DNA of 25,088 nucleotides from 73-13 sp035555435 (GCA_035555435.1 DATMGN010000015.1:1-25088); one strand, 5' to 3'. Counted from the stretch's first letter, positions 6,705 to 15,029 are shown. A program made the numbers and translations. The notes: a model not told the origin generated them from the sequence alone.

Positions 6705-7514
6705 GGAAGCCCGCCTGCGGATCGCGTGGAGCGCCACCGCGGACGCCGCCGCGACGTTGAGCGAATCGACGCCGCCCGCCATCTCGATGCGCACGACCGT
6801 GTCCGACTCCCCGATCGCGCGACGGCTGAGACCGTCGCCCTCGGTGCCGAGGACGAGCGCGACGCGCGGCGGCGCGCTCGCGGCGAACTCGTCGAGCTCG
6901 ACCGCGTCGTCGGCGAGTGCGAGCGCGGCGAGGTGGAAGCCCGCCTCGCGGAGCATGCCGTAGCCGCCCGGCCACTCGATGCGCGTCCACGGCACCTGGA
7001 AGACCGTGCCCATGCTCACCTTGACGCTGCGCCGATAGAGCGGGTCGGCGCAGCGCGGCGTGACGAGGATGGCGTCGGCACCGAGCGCCGCAGCCGAGCG
7101 GAACGCCGCGCCGACGTTCGTGTGCTCGACGACGTCCTCGAGCACGAGCACCGTCCGCGCGGCGGCGAGCAGCGCGGGCGGGTCGGGCAGCGCCGGTCGG
7201 TGCATCGCGGCGAGCACGCCACGGTGCACGTCGAAGCCCGTGATCGCCTCGAGCTCGGCGCGCGTCCCGACGAAGACGGTCGTGTCGCGTCCGTCCAGTG
7301 CCGTGAGCACGTCATCGACGTCACGTTCCAGCACGAGCACCGAGCGGGGGGTGTGCCCCGCGGCGAGCGCGCGCACGAGCACCTTGACGCCCTCGGCGAG
7401 GTAGAGGCCCCCCGCGGGCTCGAGCCGGCGGCGCAGCGCGACGTCGGTGAGGTTCTGGTAGTCGGCGAGGCGGGGATCCGACGGGGCCGACTCGGTGCGC
7501 ACGATCTCGGCCAT
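6702..7514 (-). CDS. SpoU/TrmH-family RNA 2'-O-methyltransferase
   Basis: A 270-residue SAM-dependent SPOUT methyltransferase acting on rRNA or tRNA ribose. The three family motifs are visible: HTNVGAAFRSAAALGADAIL (motif 1, Asn and Arg), VALVLGTEGDGLS (motif 2, SAM-binding knot) and GGVDSLNVAAASAVAL (motif 3). An N-terminal substrate-binding domain of about 100 residues (DVALRRRLEPAGGLYLAEGVKV) places it with RlmB/TsnR-like enzymes rather than with short TrmL. The exact target nucleotide cannot be told. ATG 7514 is preceded by TAGGCT with a 7-base gap; longer in-frame starts upstream run through that promoter and are not credible. Divergent from the sirtuin gene. Confidence 0.93.
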   Translation of the reverse strand: MAEIVRTESAPSDPRLADYQNLTDVALRRRLEPAGGLYLAEGVKVLVRALAAGHTPRSVLVLERDVDDVLTALDGRDTTVFVGTRAELEAITGFDVHRGVLAAMHRPALPDPPALLAAARTVLVLEDVVEHTNVGAAFRSAAALGADAILVTPRCADPLYRRSVKVSMGTVFQVPWTRIEWPGGYGMLREAGFHLAALALADDAVELDEFAASAPPRVALVLGTEGDGLSRRAIGESDTVVRIEMAGGVDSLNVAAASAVALHAIRRRAS

Positions 7515-7521
7515 GGCGTTC

Positions 7522-7527
7522 AGCCTA
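7522..7527 (-). promoter_or_regulatory. -10 box of the RNA methyltransferase gene, leaderless
   Basis: TAGGCT on the minus strand, 7 bases before ATG 7514. Confidence 0.55.
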
Positions 7528-7554
7528 GGAAACATGCCGGAAAACTCCGCGTCG

Positions 7555-7560
7555 TACGCT
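7555..7560 (+). promoter_or_regulatory. -10 box of the sirtuin gene, leaderless
   Basis: TACGCT, 6 bases before ATG 7567. It decides this start against two in-frame ATG codons further upstream. Confidence 0.55.
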
Positions 7561-7566
7561 GTCGCC

Positions 7567-8430
7567 ATGTCCGCACCCGCATCGACGATCGAGCGCGCCG
7601 CCGGGCTGCTCGCCGGTCGTCGGCTCGCGGTGCTCACCGGCGCTGGGATCAGCACGGATTCGGGCATCCCCGACTACCGCGGACGCGGCACGCCCGTGCG
7701 CACGCCGATGTCGTACCAGCAGTTCCTCACGAGCGAGGCGTTCCGCCAGCGCTACTGGGCCGGCTCGCACCTCGGCTGGCGGCGCTTCCGGGCGGCGACG
7801 CCGAATGCGGGGCACCTCGCGATCGCGCAGCTCGAGGCGGCGGGCCTCGCCTGCGGCGTCGTGACGCAGAACGTCGACGACCTCCACCTCAAGGCCGGTT
7901 CGCGCCGCGTCGTCGACCTGCACGGATCGATGCACTCGGTGAGCTGCCTGACGTGCGGCCAGACCTTCGACCGCGGCGCGATCGCGGCGCGGCTCGCGGC
8001 CGCGAACCCGTGGCTCGAATCGGATGCGGTGCTCGAGCTCGCACCCGATGGCGATGTGCCGATCGCGGACTTCGACGAGACGGTCGTCCCCGACTGCAGC
8101 GTCTGCGGCGGCATCCTCAAGCCCGACGTCGTGTTCTTCGGCGAGTTCGTCCCGCCGCTCAAGTTCGAGGAGGGCGCCGCCCTCGTCGCCTCGGCGAGCG
8201 CACTGCTCGTCGCCGGCTCCTCGCTCGTCGTCAACTCGGGCATCCGCATCGTCGAGCTCGCCCGTCGGCGTCGCATCCCGATCGTCATCGTCAACCGGGG
8301 CGAGACGAAGGCCGACGGCCGCGCCGACGTCAAGATCGACGGCGGGACGACCGAGGCGCTCGAGGAGCTGCGCGAGCGGCTCGTCAGCCGCTCCGCGGCC
8401 CTCGCGGGTGCGACCGGCGCCAGGTCCTGA
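7567..8430 (+). CDS. NAD-dependent protein deacylase (sirtuin, SIR2 family)
   Basis: A 287-residue sirtuin that removes acyl groups from lysine using NAD. Visible are the NAD-binding LTGAGISTDSGIPDYRG (24-39), TQNVDDLH (100-107), the catalytic His119 in DLHGSMH, and the four zinc cysteines 127/130 and 177/180. The 46 residues between the two CxxC pairs are longer than in CobB, and the GIPDYRGRGTP start resembles the SIRT4-like class II group. Substrate preference (acetyl, lipoyl or other acyl) is not predictable. It is monocistronic. Its 3' end overlaps the convergent permease gene by 47 bases, the largest such overlap in the window. Confidence 0.94.
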   Translation: MSAPASTIERAAGLLAGRRLAVLTGAGISTDSGIPDYRGRGTPVRTPMSYQQFLTSEAFRQRYWAGSHLGWRRFRAATPNAGHLAIAQLEAAGLACGVVTQNVDDLHLKAGSRRVVDLHGSMHSVSCLTCGQTFDRGAIAARLAAANPWLESDAVLELAPDGDVPIADFDETVVPDCSVCGGILKPDVVFFGEFVPPLKFEEGAALVASASALLVAGSSLVVNSGIRIVELARRRRIPIVIVNRGETKADGRADVKIDGGTTEALEELRERLVSRSAALAGATGARS

Positions 8431-9175
8431 CCGACAGCTGCACCGCGATCGCGAGCAGGAAGACGGCGAACACGATCGAGGCGCTGCGGGGCTCGAGCCA
8501 CTCCGCGAGCAGCATGCCCGGCCACGCGGTCGTAGCGCCGGCGAGCCCGATCGCGAGCCCGCCCGCGAGGTCGCCTAGGCGCCGCCGGAGGTTGATGATC
8601 GAGGTGGAGATCGCGTTCGGGACGAGCGAGACGAGCGACGCGCCCTTCGCGAACAGGTCGTCGAGGCCGAAGAAGACCATGAGCGTCGGCACGATGACGA
8701 TGCCGCCCCCGACGCCGATAAGCCCCGACAGCGTGCCGACGACGATGCCCGTCGCGATGAGCCCGACGACGTCGACCGGGTCGATCGGGTTGGGCGCGCC
8801 GCGGACGGGGTCGACGAAGCACATCCGGACGGCGATCGCGACGAGCACGACGATGAAGATCCAGGTGATGAGCGTCGTCGGCAGGCGCGCGAGCAGCCAG
8901 CTGCCGAACACGCCGCCCGCGACCATGCCGATCGCGAGGAGGAGGCTCACGAGCCAGTCGATATGCCCCTCGGTCGCATAAGCGATCGTCCCGACGATCG
9001 CGATCGGCGCGACGCCGATGAGCGAGGTCGCCGTCGCGCGCTTCTGCTCGAAGTGCAGGAGCAGGACGAGCGCGGGGACGATGAGGACGCCGCCGCCGAC
9101 GCCGAACAGGCCCGACATGAAGCCGACGACGAGTCCGATGCCGATGAACACGAGCAGTCGACCGATCGGCGGCAC
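8384..9175 (-). CDS. TauE/SafE-family membrane permease
   Basis: A 263-residue membrane protein with about eight hydrophobic segments. The TauE/SafE family exports sulfite, sulfoacetate or related organic anions. The internal duplication typical of the family is clear: GLFGVGGGVLIVPALVLLL near residue 23 and GLIGVGGGIVIVPTLMVFF near residue 155, each followed by a FxKGASLVSL or KRATATSLIG type stretch. No sulfur or sulfonate genes lie nearby, so the substrate stays open. The start is GTG, with TAGCGT 6 bases upstream. The last 47 bases overlap the sirtuin gene on the opposite strand. Confidence 0.88.
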   Translation of the reverse strand: MPPIGRLLVFIGIGLVVGFMSGLFGVGGGVLIVPALVLLLHFEQKRATATSLIGVAPIAIVGTIAYATEGHIDWLVSLLLAIGMVAGGVFGSWLLARLPTTLITWIFIVVLVAIAVRMCFVDPVRGAPNPIDPVDVVGLIATGIVVGTLSGLIGVGGGIVIVPTLMVFFGLDDLFAKGASLVSLVPNAISTSIINLRRRLGDLAGGLAIGLAGATTAWPGMLLAEWLEPRSASIVFAVFLLAIAVQLSVRTWRRSHPRGPRSG

Positions 9176-9181
9176 AGTGCC

Positions 9182-9187
9182 ACGCTA
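9182..9187 (-). promoter_or_regulatory. -10 box of the TauE-type permease gene, leaderless
   Basis: TAGCGT on the minus strand, 6 bases before GTG 9175. Confidence 0.5.
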
Positions 9188-9222
9188 CGGCATGGTTGAC
9201 CGCCGCCGCCGCGTCGAGCACG

Positions 9223-9228
9223 TAGGCT
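9223..9228 (+). promoter_or_regulatory. -10 box of the plus-strand GT4 gene
   Basis: TAGGCT, 9 bases before ATG 9238. Transcription starting 6-7 bases after the box would leave a leader of only 2-3 bases. Confidence 0.45.
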
Positions 9229-9237
9229 TGACGGGCA

Positions 9238-10407
9238 ATGCATCCGCTCAGGATCCTCATCGGAAGCGACACCTTCTCGCCCGATATCAACGGTGCCGCT
9301 CGCTTCACCGAACGCCTCGCGGCTGGGCTCGTCGACCGCGGCTACGACGTGCACGTCGCAGCCCCCGCGCACCCCGCGCAGGGCACGGGCGAGCATCGGG
9401 AGGTCATCGAGGGCCGCGAGATGACGCTGCACCGGTGGAAGTCGTTCCGGTGGCCGTTCCACGAGTGGCTGCGGATCGTCGGGCCCTGGAACGCGAAGCG
9501 ATTCGCGCGGCGCACGCTCGATCGCGTTCGCCCGGATGTCATCCACGTCCAGTCGCACTACGTCATCGGTCGCGGGCTCATCAAGGAGGCCAGGCGCCGC
9601 GGGATCCGCATCATCGGCACGAACCACTCGATGCCGGAGAACCTGCTCGACCACACGGGCCTGCCGGGGCCGCTCAACAAGATCCTGCTCAAGTGGGCGT
9701 GGAACGACCTCAGCAAGCTCTACGGCCTGGCGGCGCGCATCACGACGCCGACGGCGAATGCGGCGAGGTTCCTCAGCGAGCACACGCGCCTCGTCGACGT
9801 GCTCCCCGTGTCCTGCGGCATCGATGCAAGCCGCTACCGCCCCGATTTCGCCCCGCGCGAGGAGCACCGCATCGTCTTCGTGGGACGCCAGGACGCGGAG
9901 AAGCACATCGAGGTGCTCATCCGGGCGCTGCCGCGCATCGACCCCGCCTTCGACGTCCGCCTCGACCTCGTCGGCGACGGGGAGCACCGCCGGCACCTGC
10001 ACGACCTCGCCGTCAAGCTCGGGGTCGCGGATCGCGTCGTGCAGCACGGCGCGGTGACGGACGAGCGGATCGTCGAGCTGCTGTCCCAGGCGAGCCTCTT
10101 CGCGATCGCCTCGACCGCCGAGCTGCAGTCGATCGCGACGCTCGAGGCGCTCAGCTCGGCCCTGCCCGTCGTCGCGGCCGACGCCATGGCGCTCCCCCAC
10201 CTCGTGCACGACGGTGAGAATGGCTGGCTCTTCCCGCCCGGCGACGTCGACGCCGCGGCTGAGCGCATGGAGCGCATCCTGCGGCTCTCCCCCGCCGATC
10301 GCGAGCGGATGCAGCGCGCGGCCCTCGACACCGTCAAGATCCACTCGCTCGGGCACACCCTCGACATCTTCGAGGCGCTGTACCACGACGCGCCGCTGCC
10401 GGCTTAG
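9238..10407 (+). CDS. GT4-family glycosyltransferase, probably glycolipid-type
   Basis: A 389-residue retaining glycosyltransferase with two Rossmann halves (GT-B fold). The N-terminal half has GSDTFSPDINGAARFTERLA, a glycine-rich acceptor loop. The C-terminal donor domain has IVFVGRQDAEKHIEVL and the Glu-x7-Glu region AELQSIATLEALSSALPVVAAD. There is no membrane segment; basic patches near RWPFHEWLR suit peripheral membrane binding. The overall pattern resembles enzymes that add mannose or glucose to diacylglycerol or phosphatidylinositol, but the acceptor is inferred only. It converges on a second GT4 gene, and the stop codons overlap (TTAG). Confidence 0.88.
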   Translation: MHPLRILIGSDTFSPDINGAARFTERLAAGLVDRGYDVHVAAPAHPAQGTGEHREVIEGREMTLHRWKSFRWPFHEWLRIVGPWNAKRFARRTLDRVRPDVIHVQSHYVIGRGLIKEARRRGIRIIGTNHSMPENLLDHTGLPGPLNKILLKWAWNDLSKLYGLAARITTPTANAARFLSEHTRLVDVLPVSCGIDASRYRPDFAPREEHRIVFVGRQDAEKHIEVLIRALPRIDPAFDVRLDLVGDGEHRRHLHDLAVKLGVADRVVQHGAVTDERIVELLSQASLFAIASTAELQSIATLEALSSALPVVAADAMALPHLVHDGENGWLFPPGDVDAAAERMERILRLSPADRERMQRAALDTVKIHSLGHTLDIFEALYHDAPLPA

Positions 10408-11501
10408 GCCGCGACCTCCAGGAGGAACGCGAGCAGCTGCTCCGCGGCCCGGCCCCAGTCGAAGCGGCGCGACCAGATCTCCCCCTCCACGCTGCGGCGC
10501 TGCCACGTCGTGTCGTCCTCGTAGCTGCGGATCGCGCGCGCGGCATCCTCGGGCGAGTCGGGGTCGAAATAAGCCGCGTGGGGGCCGGCGACCTCGCGGA
10601 AGACCGGGATGTCGGAGATCGCGACCGGGGTGCCCGACGCCATCGCCTCGAGCACGGGCAGGCCGAAGCCCTCGGCGCGCGAGGCGGAGGCGAGCACGCG
10701 CGCGGAGCCGAGCGCCTCCGCGTAGGCGGCATCCGAGGCGCCCCCCATGAAGTCGATCGAGCCCGCGGGGGCGAGCGCCTCAAGCCGGGCGCGCGTCGTG
10801 TCGCTCGCGCGGCTCAGCAGTCGCAGCCGCCAGCCCGGCAGCTCGTGCATCGCGCTCGCGAGCGTCTCGACGTTCTTGTACGGCATGAACGAGCCCGCGT
10901 AGATGACGTCCCGGCCCGGCGGCGGCGTGCGCGTCACGTCGCGATGCCCGGTGCCGTTCGGGATGACGGCGAGCGGGTGGCGGGTCATCCGGTGCTCGCG
11001 AATGAGCTGCGCGGTCGCCTCCGAGACGGTGACGTGCGCGTCGGCGAGCCGCAGCAACCAGCGCTGGAACGCGTAGGTCGTGTGGTAGGCCCGCCACAGG
11101 CCGCGCACGACGAACGGGAGGTCGCGGGGCGGGGCGGGGTGCTCGTAGTAGATGAGGTCGTGGATCGTCGTGACGAGCTTGTAGCGCCGCCAGAGCGGCC
11201 CGATCGTCTGGAGCGGGCTGAAGACCACGTCGGGGGCGAGCCGGTTGAGCGCCCGGGGGCCGATGATCGGCTCCAGGAGACTCGTCGGCGGCGGACCGAT
11301 GACGTGCGGGAGATCCGGGAGCATCGCGAGCTGGCGCTCGTCGCTCACGAGCATGACGACCGGGTGGCGCTTGCCGAGCTCGCCCACGAGCTGCGCCGTG
11401 TACCGGCTGATCCCGTCATGACGTTCCAGCCGGGTGTAGCGGCAGTCGAAGAGGATCCGGACCGCGCCGTGGGTCCACGGGGCCTCGCGGGACCATGTCA
11501 C
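10404..11501 (-). CDS. GT4-family glycosyltransferase, mannosyltransferase-like
   Basis: A 365-residue GT-B glycosyltransferase. It shows RILFDCRYTRLERHDGISRYTAQL at the N-terminus, TIHDLIYYEHP in the acceptor domain, and in the donor domain DVIYAGSFMPYKNVETL and the Glu-x7-Glu motif SRAEGFGLPVLEAMASGTPVA. The IFDxR...GIxRY pattern is common in mannosyltransferases building extracellular glycans. The start is GTG at 11501, overlapping the TGA of the upstream hydrolase (GTGA), so the two genes are probably translationally coupled. No Shine-Dalgarno sequence is seen. The acceptor is unknown, and no Wzx/Wzy-type or lipid-linked sugar genes are in the window. Confidence 0.88.
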   Translation of the reverse strand: MTWSREAPWTHGAVRILFDCRYTRLERHDGISRYTAQLVGELGKRHPVVMLVSDERQLAMLPDLPHVIGPPPTSLLEPIIGPRALNRLAPDVVFSPLQTIGPLWRRYKLVTTIHDLIYYEHPAPPRDLPFVVRGLWRAYHTTYAFQRWLLRLADAHVTVSEATAQLIREHRMTRHPLAVIPNGTGHRDVTRTPPPGRDVIYAGSFMPYKNVETLASAMHELPGWRLRLLSRASDTTRARLEALAPAGSIDFMGGASDAAYAEALGSARVLASASRAEGFGLPVLEAMASGTPVAISDIPVFREVAGPHAAYFDPDSPEDAARAIRSYEDDTTWQRRSVEGEIWSRRFDWGRAAEQLLAFLLEVAA

Positions 11502-12388
11502 CCGATGAACCCGCGGATCGCGTCCGCCGCCTCGCGTGAGCGCTCGTAGTGGATGAGGTGGCCGACGCCGTCGAACTCGACGAGATCACTGCCCGGGATC
11601 TGCGCCTGGAGTCGCCGCACCGCCTTGATCGACGCAATCTGGTCCTGCCGCGCCGCGATGAGCAGCGTCGGCATCGTGAACGCGGCCGCGTGCGCCGCGA
11701 CGTGATCGCTCACCGAGGCGTCGAAGCCCTCGATGACGCTCGACGTCGTCGTGAACCCGTTGAAGTAGCGGCGGTGCTCCTCCTTGATCCACTGCCGAAG
11801 CTCGCGATCCCGGGTCTTCGTCGTCAGCGCGCTCATCCCGTCGACCATGACACGTGCCTCCAGGGCCCGCCGGCCGGCGCGCTCGGGCAGGACCCCGGCG
11901 AGCCGGTACCAGCTCGCGGCGAGCAGCGTGCCCAACGCCTTCGGGCCGCGCAGTGCGGGGCCCGCGATCGGGTTCATGAGGACGACGCGCTCGGGCGCCA
12001 GGCCCGCGTCGAGCGCGGCTGCGGCGACGATCGAGCCGAAGCTGTGGCCGAGGATCGTGAAGGGTCCGGGAATGCGCTCGGAGAACGCCATGAGCCAGTC
12101 CACGTAGGCGGCGAGCGTGTGGCGGCCGGCGAACGGTCCGGATCGCCCGTAGCCGGGCAGGTCGGGGCTGATCGTGCGGTACTCCGGCAGGTAGGCGATG
12201 ACCGGCTCGATGCCGTGGTGATCCCCCCGGTAGCCGTGCACGGCGAGGATCGTGCCGCGGGCGTCCTCGGGCCCGTACTCCCACCAGCGCGTGTCGACCC
12301 CCGCGACCTCCGCGGTGCGGGCGACGACCGGGATACGGGCGAGCGCCTGCGCGTGGGGAGCGGGTCGCTCCTGGGGAACTGAGAGCAC
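11498..12388 (-). CDS. alpha/beta hydrolase
   Basis: A 296-residue alpha/beta-hydrolase-fold protein. The catalytic triad is visible as Ser in ILGHSFGSIVA, Asp in IAARQDQIAS and His in GVGHLIHYE. The oxyanion-hole region is AVHGYRGDHHG and the strand-3 turn is PDLPGYGRSG. The lid (about 150-220, with a Trp/Arg-rich helix) differs from haloalkane dehalogenases and from the short lipase group. The substrate is unknown. It is the first gene of a two-gene unit with the glycosyltransferase (4-base overlap), which hints at a lipid- or glycan-related role. The start is GTG, with TAGACT 6 bases upstream. Confidence 0.88.
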   Translation of the reverse strand: MLSVPQERPAPHAQALARIPVVARTAEVAGVDTRWWEYGPEDARGTILAVHGYRGDHHGIEPVIAYLPEYRTISPDLPGYGRSGPFAGRHTLAAYVDWLMAFSERIPGPFTILGHSFGSIVAAAALDAGLAPERVVLMNPIAGPALRGPKALGTLLAASWYRLAGVLPERAGRRALEARVMVDGMSALTTKTRDRELRQWIKEEHRRYFNGFTTTSSVIEGFDASVSDHVAAHAAAFTMPTLLIAARQDQIASIKAVRRLQAQIPGSDLVEFDGVGHLIHYERSREAADAIRGFIG

Positions 12389-12394
12389 TCAGCG

Positions 12395-12400
12395 AGTCTA
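12395..12400 (-). promoter_or_regulatory. -10 box of the hydrolase-glycosyltransferase unit
   Basis: TAGACT on the minus strand, 6 bases before GTG 12388. It lies 4 bases from the divergent treS -10 box. Confidence 0.55.
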
Positions 12401-12404
12401 CGAA

Positions 12405-12410
12405 TAGGGT
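12405..12410 (+). promoter_or_regulatory. -10 box of treS, decides the start
   Basis: TAGGGT, 7 bases before GTG 12418. An in-frame GTG at 12409 overlaps this box and would lie upstream of the expected transcript start, so 12418 is preferred. Confidence 0.5.
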
Positions 12411-12417
12411 GCTGTGG

Positions 12418-14118
12418 GTGACCTTCACCGCGCCGATCCAGCTGCCGGGACTCGCCCTCGACCCGCGCTGGTACCGGCGCGCGGTCTTCTACGAGGTGCT
12501 CGTGCGCGCCTTCGCCGACTCGGACGGCGACGGCGTCGGGGACCTCGGCGGGCTCATCGGCAAGCTCGACTACCTGCAGTGGCTCGGCATCGACGCGATC
12601 TGGGTGCCGCCGTTCTACCTCTCCCCGATGCGCGACGGCGGGTACGACGTCGCCGACTTCCGCTCGGTGCAGCCCGAGCTCGGCTCGATCGACGACGTGC
12701 AGCGCCTCGTCTCGGAGGCGCACGCCCGCGGGATGCGCGTCGTCATGGACTTCCCGCTCAATCACACGAGCGATCAGCACGAGTGGTTCAAGCAGTCGCG
12801 CTCCGACCCCGACGGCCCCTACGGCGACTGGTACGTCTGGCGGGACACGAACACCGGCTACCCGAACACGCGGATCATCTTCACCGACACGGAGGAGAGC
12901 AACTGGGCCTTCGACGCGGAGCGCCGCCAGTTCTACTTCCACCGCTTCTTCAGCCACCAGCCCGACCTCAACTACGACAACCCCGCCGTGCGGGCGGAGA
13001 TCCTCGACACGATCCGGTACTGGTTCGACATGGGCGTCGACGGGATGCGGCTGGACGCCGTCCCGTACCTCTTCGAGTCGGAGGAGGGCAACGGTGAGGG
13101 CGAGCCGCCGACGCACGCGTTCCTGCGCGAGGTGCGCGCGATGGTCGACCGCGAGTACCCGAGCCGGATGCTGCTTGCGGAGGCGAACGCCTGGCCGAGC
13201 GAGGTCGCGACCTACTTCGGGACGGACGACGCGCCCGAGGCGCACATGGCGTTCGACTTCCCCGTCATGCCCCGGATCTTCTACGCGATGCGCTCGCAGC
13301 ACGCGGGCGAGCTCGTCAAGGTGCTCGCGGAGAACCACACCGCCGTCCCGGACGGCGCGGCGTGGGGCGCCTTCCTGCGCAATCATGACGAGCTCTCCCT
13401 CGAGATGGTCAGCGAGGAGTACCGGCACGCGATGTACGGCTGGTACGCCTACGACCCCAGGATGCGCGCGAACGTCGGCATCCGCCGCCGACTCGCCCCG
13501 CTCCTGGACAACGATCGCGAGGAGATCGAGCTCGCGCACGCGCTGCTGCTCTCGCTCGCGGGCAGCCCCTTCCTGTACTACGGGGACGAGATCGGCATGG
13601 GCGACAACATCTGGCTCGAGGACCGCGACGCCTCGCGCACTCCCATGCAGTGGACGCCCGATCGCAACGCGGGCTTCTCGTCGGCAGACCCCGGCAAGCT
13701 CTACCTGCCGGTCGTGCAGTCCCTCGTCTACCAGTACCAGAGCGTCAACGTCGAGGCGCAGCTCGCCCAGTCGCGCTCGCTGCTGCGCTGGATCCGCGGG
13801 GCGATCCACGTGCGCAAGCAGCATCCCGCGTTCGCCCTCGGCGACCTCGAGGTCGCGCACACGGACCACGGATCGGTGCTCGCCTACGTGCGCGAGTACT
13901 CGGGCTCCGACGAGGCGTTCGGCGACCCTGCCGAGACCATCCTCTGCATCTTCTCGTTCGCCCACTCCCCCGTGGCGGCGAGCATCAGCCTGCCCGGGCA
14001 TGCGGGAGCTCAGGTCTTCGACCTCTTCGGCGGCGGGCGGTTCCCCGACGTCAGGGAGGACGGCACGCTAGAGGTCACCCTCGGGGCCCGTGGGTACTAC
14101 TGGCTGCGGCTCGACTGA
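12418..14118 (+). CDS. treS: trehalose synthase (maltose alpha-D-glucosyltransferase)
   Basis: A 566-residue GH13 enzyme that interconverts maltose and trehalose by intramolecular transglucosylation in the cytoplasm. The N-terminus RWYRRAVFYEVLVRAFADSDGDG and the VPPFYLSPMRDGGYDV region are characteristic of TreS. The catalytic residues are Asp213 (GMRLDAVP, nucleophile), Glu255 (LLAEANAW, acid/base) and Asp324 (LRNHDEL). The C-terminal beta domain ends at WLRLD, with no fused maltokinase (Pep2) domain, so this is the short form. In actinobacteria TreS can feed maltose to Pep2 and GlgE for alpha-glucan synthesis; neither of those genes is in this window. The last 22 bases overlap the NmrA-like gene on the other strand. 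Confidence 0.95.
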   Translation: MTFTAPIQLPGLALDPRWYRRAVFYEVLVRAFADSDGDGVGDLGGLIGKLDYLQWLGIDAIWVPPFYLSPMRDGGYDVADFRSVQPELGSIDDVQRLVSEAHARGMRVVMDFPLNHTSDQHEWFKQSRSDPDGPYGDWYVWRDTNTGYPNTRIIFTDTEESNWAFDAERRQFYFHRFFSHQPDLNYDNPAVRAEILDTIRYWFDMGVDGMRLDAVPYLFESEEGNGEGEPPTHAFLREVRAMVDREYPSRMLLAEANAWPSEVATYFGTDDAPEAHMAFDFPVMPRIFYAMRSQHAGELVKVLAENHTAVPDGAAWGAFLRNHDELSLEMVSEEYRHAMYGWYAYDPRMRANVGIRRRLAPLLDNDREEIELAHALLLSLAGSPFLYYGDEIGMGDNIWLEDRDASRTPMQWTPDRNAGFSSADPGKLYLPVVQSLVYQYQSVNVEAQLAQSRSLLRWIRGAIHVRKQHPAFALGDLEVAHTDHGSVLAYVREYSGSDEAFGDPAETILCIFSFAHSPVAASISLPGHAGAQVFDLFGGGRFPDVREDGTLEVTLGARGYYWLRLD

Positions 14119-14978
14119 GCCGCGAGGAATTCGGGGAACGTCTGCGGGTCTCGTCCCGTGATCGTCCGGAAGTCATCGGTGACGAGATCGAACTCGCCCT
14201 GCTCGAAGGCCTGCAGCGTGTACATGGAGCTCTGCGCGGCGTGGAGCGGGGCGCCCATCGTGTCCACGAGGTAGGCGGGCCAGTCGGCCGACGGCATCGA
14301 ACGGTAGACGATCTCGCGTCCGAAGGCCTCCGACATGAGCTCGGCGACCTCGTCACCCGTGTGGGTGCGTTGCATCGTCTCGGTGTACGTGCGCCCCGCA
14401 TGGCCGTCGTGCACGAGGACGTGCGCTGCCGCATCGGCGAGGTCGTCGCGGACCGCGTATGCGCCCGCGGTGGTCCCGCCAGGGCGCCGGAACTCGCCGG
14501 TGGCGAACGTGAGATCGAGGTCGTCGAGCACGGCATCGGCGTAGACGGTGTGTCGCAGGATCGTCACGTCTCTGTCGGTCGCGAGCAGGCGCTGCTCGGT
14601 CGGGTGGTGGACGAGGCGCGAGTGCTCCGTGATCGCGTCGGGCCCCGCGTTGATGAAGCTCGTGTAGATCAGGTGGCCGACGTCGGCGGCGACCGCCGCG
14701 TCGATCGCGTTCGCGTGCATGCGGTATCGCTGGTCGTTCGGTCCGACGGTCGACACGATGAGCGCCTTGTGAACGCCGTCGAAGACGCCGGTCAGGGACT
14801 CGGGGTCGAGGAAGTCCGCGCGCCGCACCTCGACGCCACGTGCCGCGAGCCGCTGCGCGGACTCAGAGCCCGGGTCGCGCGTCGTCACGACGATGCGCTC
14901 GTCGTCGCCCGCCAGCTCGAGCGCGCGGTCGATCACGGCTCCCGCGAAGTGCCCATTCGCACCGGTGACCAGCAGCAT
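14097..14978 (-). CDS. NmrA-like NAD(P)-binding oxidoreductase (atypical SDR)
   Basis: A 293-residue Rossmann protein. The dinucleotide loop MLLVTGANGHFAGAVIDRAL is at the very N-terminus, followed by VVTTRDPGSESAQRLAARGVEV, RADFLDPESL and LIYTSFINAGPD. It lacks the YxxxK pair of classical SDRs and fits the NmrA/QorB-like group, often NAD(P)H-quinone reductases or redox sensors. The substrate is unknown. ATG 14978 is firmly set by AGGAG 6 bases upstream; an in-frame ATG at 15002 would add 8 residues and lies inside a leader hairpin. The 3' end runs 22 bases into treS, and the final residues (AAQSSRSQ) may not be constrained. Confidence 0.87.
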   Translation of the reverse strand: MLLVTGANGHFAGAVIDRALELAGDDERIVVTTRDPGSESAQRLAARGVEVRRADFLDPESLTGVFDGVHKALIVSTVGPNDQRYRMHANAIDAAVAADVGHLIYTSFINAGPDAITEHSRLVHHPTEQRLLATDRDVTILRHTVYADAVLDDLDLTFATGEFRRPGGTTAGAYAVRDDLADAAAHVLVHDGHAGRTYTETMQRTHTGDEVAELMSEAFGREIVYRSMPSADWPAYLVDTMGAPLHAAQSSMYTLQAFEQGEFDLVTDDFRTITGRDPQTFPEFLAAQSSRSQ

Positions 14979-14984
14979 GACGTG

Positions 14985-14989
14985 CTCCT
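14985..14989 (-). promoter_or_regulatory. Shine-Dalgarno sequence of the NmrA-like gene
   Basis: AGGAG on the minus strand, 6 bases before ATG 14978, within a longer purine run (GGGAGAGGAG). It is one of the few strong sites in the window and selects this start over ATG 15002. Confidence 0.8.
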
Positions 14990-14994
14990 CTCCC

Positions 14995-15012
14995 GCCGGC
15001 ATCGTCGCCGGC
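14995..15012 (-). promoter_or_regulatory. leader hairpin of the NmrA-like gene
   Basis: GCCGGC, six bases, GCCGGC: a 6-bp GC stem in the 5' leader ending 5 bases before the AGGAG. The leader runs from about 15023 to 14979 if the TAGGCT box at 15030-15035 is the promoter. It may affect ribosome access; no function is shown. Confidence 0.4.
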
Positions 15013-15029
15013 AGCGGATCTGTCAGACA

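Noticed and set aside
8384..8430. Frameshift as the cause of the 47-base sirtuin/TauE overlap
   Set aside because: Both proteins are full length with intact motifs, and the overlap covers only variable C-terminal tails; an error cannot be excluded but is not needed.
11974..14001. 675-residue open frame on the minus strand
   Set aside because: It is antisense to treS, rich in Arg/Val/Asp/Glu without motifs, and an artefact of high GC at third codon positions.
12418..14118. GlgE or alpha-glucosidase instead of TreS
   Set aside because: The TreS-typical N-terminus and length fit; GlgE is longer with a different N-terminal domain.
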